From Xenophilus sp003671765 (GTDB taxonomy: Bacteria; Pseudomonadota; Gammaproteobacteria; Burkholderiales; Burkholderiaceae_C), in assembly GCA_051414805.1 (NCBI GenBank), contig CP166702.1, forward strand, positions 1,550,001 to 1,614,000: DNA of 64,000 nucleotides. Direction: 5' to 3'. Shown here one piece after another: positions 62,226 to 64,000 of the stretch. The stretch's first letter is position 1, and each line of letters starts with the position of its first letter. Below the pieces are notes generated by a model. It was not told the DNA's origin, ran no database searches, and saw only the letters and a program-made list of their open reading frames with translations. The translations under genes were made by a program, and so were the position numbers.

Positions 62226-62307
62226 CTACACGGGCTCGGCCGCGTTGGAGGCGAGCTGCCGGCGCGCTGGCTGGGCGGCGTTGGCCGAGCGCCGGCGGTA
62301 GCTCTCC
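62226..62307 (-). pseudogene. istB: istB 3' fragment (copy B)
   Basis: Read on the minus strand, the fragment encodes ESYRRRSANAAQPARRQL and a few more residues to a TAG at 62226-62228. It is the natural continuation of the istB fragment beyond 63667. The two flanks rejoin as ILEM-(gap)-ESYRRR with about 5 bases missing. Confidence 0.8.
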
Positions 62308-62337
62308 TGATGTTGCCCCTGTATTCCCGGTCCCGCC

Positions 62338-63258
62338 CTATTCGCAATAAAGCGCCCGGTCAGACCCTGCGGCCTGCTGCCGCCTGAACTCCCGAGGCGA
62401 ACGCATTTTCAGCGACGAGTGCGGATGCACCTCGTTGAAGTGCTCGAAGGCCGCCGGCAGCTGGGCCAGCACCGTGCGCGCGTCACGCAGGTCCATGCGC
62501 GCCACGTAGTCGCGCTTGAAGGTGTTTACGAAGCTCTCGGCCATGCCGTTGCTCTGCGGGCTACAGACGGGCGTGTTGATGGGCTTGAGGCCCAGCGCAC
62601 GCGCCAGCGCCCTGGTGTCAGCTGCGATGTAGGCCCCACCGTTGTCGCTCAGGAACTCCAGTTCCTGGTCTGCCGGCACCGCCTCGACCGAACCGAAGCG
62701 ACGCTCGACGGCTTCGATGAGCATCTCGCGTACCGGCTCCCCTGGCAGCCCCTTGCCCTCCCAGGCCCGCCAGGCCATCACCTCGCGGTCACAGCAATCC
62801 TTCATGAACGTGGCAGTCACGGTCTGGCCCGAGTCGCACTTGATTTCCAGGCCATCGGAGCACCAACGCAGGTCGCTGCGCGAGACCGCCACACGGCCCT
62901 CATGGGTGCGTGCGGACTGGCGCCGGCGTGGTGCTTTGGGCAGCAGGAGGTCGGCTGCCGCCATCACGCGATAGACGCGCTTGGCATTGACCTTCGGTGC
63001 ACCCTGAGCAGCGCGCTGACGGTTGACCAAGGCACAGGCACGTCGATAGCCATAGCTGGGCAGCTGCGCAATTTCCTGGCGCAGCTCAGCAAGCAGCCCG
63101 GCATCGCCAGTGGGTGTGCGGTGGCGACGACCATCGTTCCAGTCCTCCTCGCGCCCGAGCAGGTCGCGCACATGCGAGCGCGCCAGCCCCATCGTCCGGC
63201 AGACCGTTTTCACTGGTCGTCCCCGGGCAACAAGGGCGAGCGCGCAATCCACTTTTTT
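62338..63258 (-). CDS. IS2-type transposase OrfB (InsD-like)
   Basis: This integrase-core half of the transposase is made as an OrfAB fusion by -1 frameshifting. It shows the DDE residues in WCSDGLEIKCDSGQTVTATF, ELEFLSDNGGAYIAADTRALA and SPQSNGMAESFVNTFKRDYV, and the typical end LKMRSPREFRRQQAAGS. The frame is open upstream to 63432, but it is meaningful only after the slippery site. It appears intact. Confidence 0.92.
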   Translation of the reverse strand, partial: KKVDCALALVARGRPVKTVCRTMGLARSHVRDLLGREEDWNDGRRHRTPTGDAGLLAELRQEIAQLPSYGYRRACALVNRQRAAQGAPKVNAKRVYRVMAAADLLLPKAPRRRQSARTHEGRVAVSRSDLRWCSDGLEIKCDSGQTVTATFMKDCCDREVMAWRAWEGKGLPGEPVREMLIEAVERRFGSVEAVPADQELEFLSDNGGAYIAADTRALARALGLKPINTPVCSPQSNGMAESFVNTFKRDYVARMDLRDARTVLAQLPAAFEHFNEVHPHSSLKMRSPREFRRQQAAGSDRALYCE

Positions 63259-63602
63259 TCTGCGGCGTACTCCACGGCTTCCTTGAGGATTTCGTTCTCC
63301 ATGGTCTTCTTGCCGAGCACGCGCTGCAGCTTGGCGATTTCCGCGCGGGCAGCCGCCAGCTCGGAGGCCGGCACAACTGCTTCGCCAGCCGACACCGCGG
63401 TCAACGCTCCCTGGCGCTCGAGCTTGCGCCACTGGAACAGCAGCCCCGCCGAGACGCCCTCCTGGCGAGCCACCAGCGACACGCTCATGCCCGGCTCGTA
63501 GGTGCGGCGCACCAGCGCCGCCTTCTCCGCGAGGGACCAGCGCCTGCGGCGCTGGTCATTGACGACTACCTCTACTGACTCCGTATGCCTAGTCATATGC
63601 AC
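63210..63602 (-). CDS. IS2-type OrfA (InsC-like) with frameshift site
   Basis: This 130-residue DNA-binding protein has RRRRWSLAEKAALVRRTYEPGMSVSLVARQEGVSAGLLFQWRKLERQGALTAV (helix-turn-helix) and the leucine-zipper-like RAEIAKLQRVLGKKTMENEILKEAVEYAAEKKW. The A AAA AAG run (T7 on the plus strand, 63253-63259) within EKKW is the -1 slippage site leading into OrfB. This matches IS2 InsC closely. Confidence 0.93.
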   Translation of the reverse strand: MHMTRHTESVEVVVNDQRRRRWSLAEKAALVRRTYEPGMSVSLVARQEGVSAGLLFQWRKLERQGALTAVSAGEAVVPASELAAARAEIAKLQRVLGKKTMENEILKEAVEYAAEKKWIARSPLLPGDDQ

Positions 63603-63666
63603 TGTCCTGTTCCTATCTCCAAAGATAAGCGACAGGACGGGGCCGGGGAATCAGGGGGCTATCTCA

Positions 63667-64000
63667 CATCTCCAGGATGGTGGCGTGGTGCACGAGGCGG
63701 TCGACCGCGGCCAGCGTCATGGCCGGCTCCACGAACACCTCGCCCCACTGCGAGAACGGCGTGTTGGCCGTGATCGCCAGGCTCTTGCGCTCGTAGCGCT
63801 CGGCGATCAGCTCGAACAGCACCGAGGTCTCGGCCTGGTCGCGCCGCACGTAGCTCAGGTCGTCCAGGATCAGCAGATCGAAGCGCTCCAGCTTGGCCAG
63901 CTCCTGCGGCAGCCGCAGGTCGCGCCTTGCGGCCTGCAGTCGCTGCACGAGGTCGCTGCAACGGGTGAACAGCACCCGGCGCCCGGCGTCGATCAGCGCG
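63667..64000 (-). pseudogene. istB: istB 5' part (copy B), partial at the window edge
   Basis: The minus-strand frame reads ALIDAGRRVLFTRCSDLVQRLQAARRDLRLPQELAKLERFDLLILDDLSYVRRDQAETSVLFELIAERYERKSLAITANTPFSQWGEVF (in pieces), with Walker B in LLILDDLSY. It ends ATILEM at the IS2-type insertion. The N-terminus, with Walker A, lies beyond base 64,000. Confidence 0.85.

Larger units (their letters stand above)
62308..63666 (-). mobile_element. IS2-group IS3-family element, complete
   Basis: It is 1,359 bp long. The ends are TGATGTTGCCCC-TGTATTCCCGG (from 62308) and, on the other strand, TGAGATAGCCCCCTGATTCC (from 63666), imperfect inverted repeats of IS2 type. It contains orfA and orfB with an A7 slippery site. 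It lies inside istB. A target duplication is not visible; instead about 5 istB bases seem to be missing. Confidence 0.88.
62013..64000 (-). mobile_element. IS21-family element (copy B), split by an IS2-type element and running off the window
   Basis: The left edge is near 62,013. Nearby imperfect repeats (TTGGCCGGCGTCAACTACC and TATCTTGGCCGGTCGGGAG) resemble the multiple terminal repeats of IS21 elements. istB reads on the minus strand and is broken at 62307/63667. Its sequence differs clearly from the istB at 37.5 kb, so it is a different element. Confidence 0.75.

Overview
The window looks like the chromosome of a high-GC betaproteobacterium of the Comamonadaceae, Variovorax- or Acidovorax-like. 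Gene order (leuCDB-asd, sdhCDAB-sdhE-gltA beside a GntR gene and mdh, xseB-ispA-dxs), long GC-rich antisense ORFs and several dispersed short palindromes all point there. The genus is an inference; no rRNA or tRNA gene is visible.

Bases 1-36,450 are core chromosome. The minus strand carries a LysR gene, leuC, leuD, leuB and asd (leucine and aspartate-family synthesis), then gltA, sdhE and sdhBADC (citrate synthase and complex II). A GntR gene diverges from mdh, which is followed by a trans-aconitate methyltransferase, a CitE-like lyase, a small periplasmic protein and acnB. Most of the TCA cycle is therefore within 18 kb. Next come an FAD hydroxylase, a GH15 enzyme, a GNAT protein, a DUF3300 lipoprotein with a very long Gln-rich tail, and a probable metal-related export set (DUF2796, ABC ATPase, FtsX-like permease, DUF3299). 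Then follow a sulfurtransferase, a DMT permease, a Rieske oxygenase, xseB-ispA-dxs and a TRAP-type binding protein.

From the terminator after that gene (about 36,452) to about 52,110 lies the wreck of an integrative element of the Tn4371 type: an integrase N-terminus fused in frame to an IstA C-terminus, istB, a truncated XRE gene, DUF2958, DUF2285, an AlpA-like protein, RepA with iterons, ParA, a ParB-like protein, DUF2840, TraF and a relaxase. The coupling protein and nearly all mating-pair genes are gone. In their place is a cargo block (ferric-reductase-like flavocytochrome, response regulator, sensor kinase, VIT1-family transporter, cytochrome b561), followed by the 3' end of trbI and a DUF2274 gene. 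The element should be unable to transfer by itself.

From 52,150 onwards is a mosaic of mobile DNA around one intact operon. A Tn3-family transposase lacking its N-terminus ends in a clean 38-bp repeat inside a LysE-type gene. Then comes a lower-GC cluster, ptxE(LysR)<->ptxABCD, for phosphite uptake and NAD-linked oxidation to phosphate. It is followed by an IS3-family element cut by an IS21-family element, which is itself split in istB by an IS2-type element; the window ends inside that istB.
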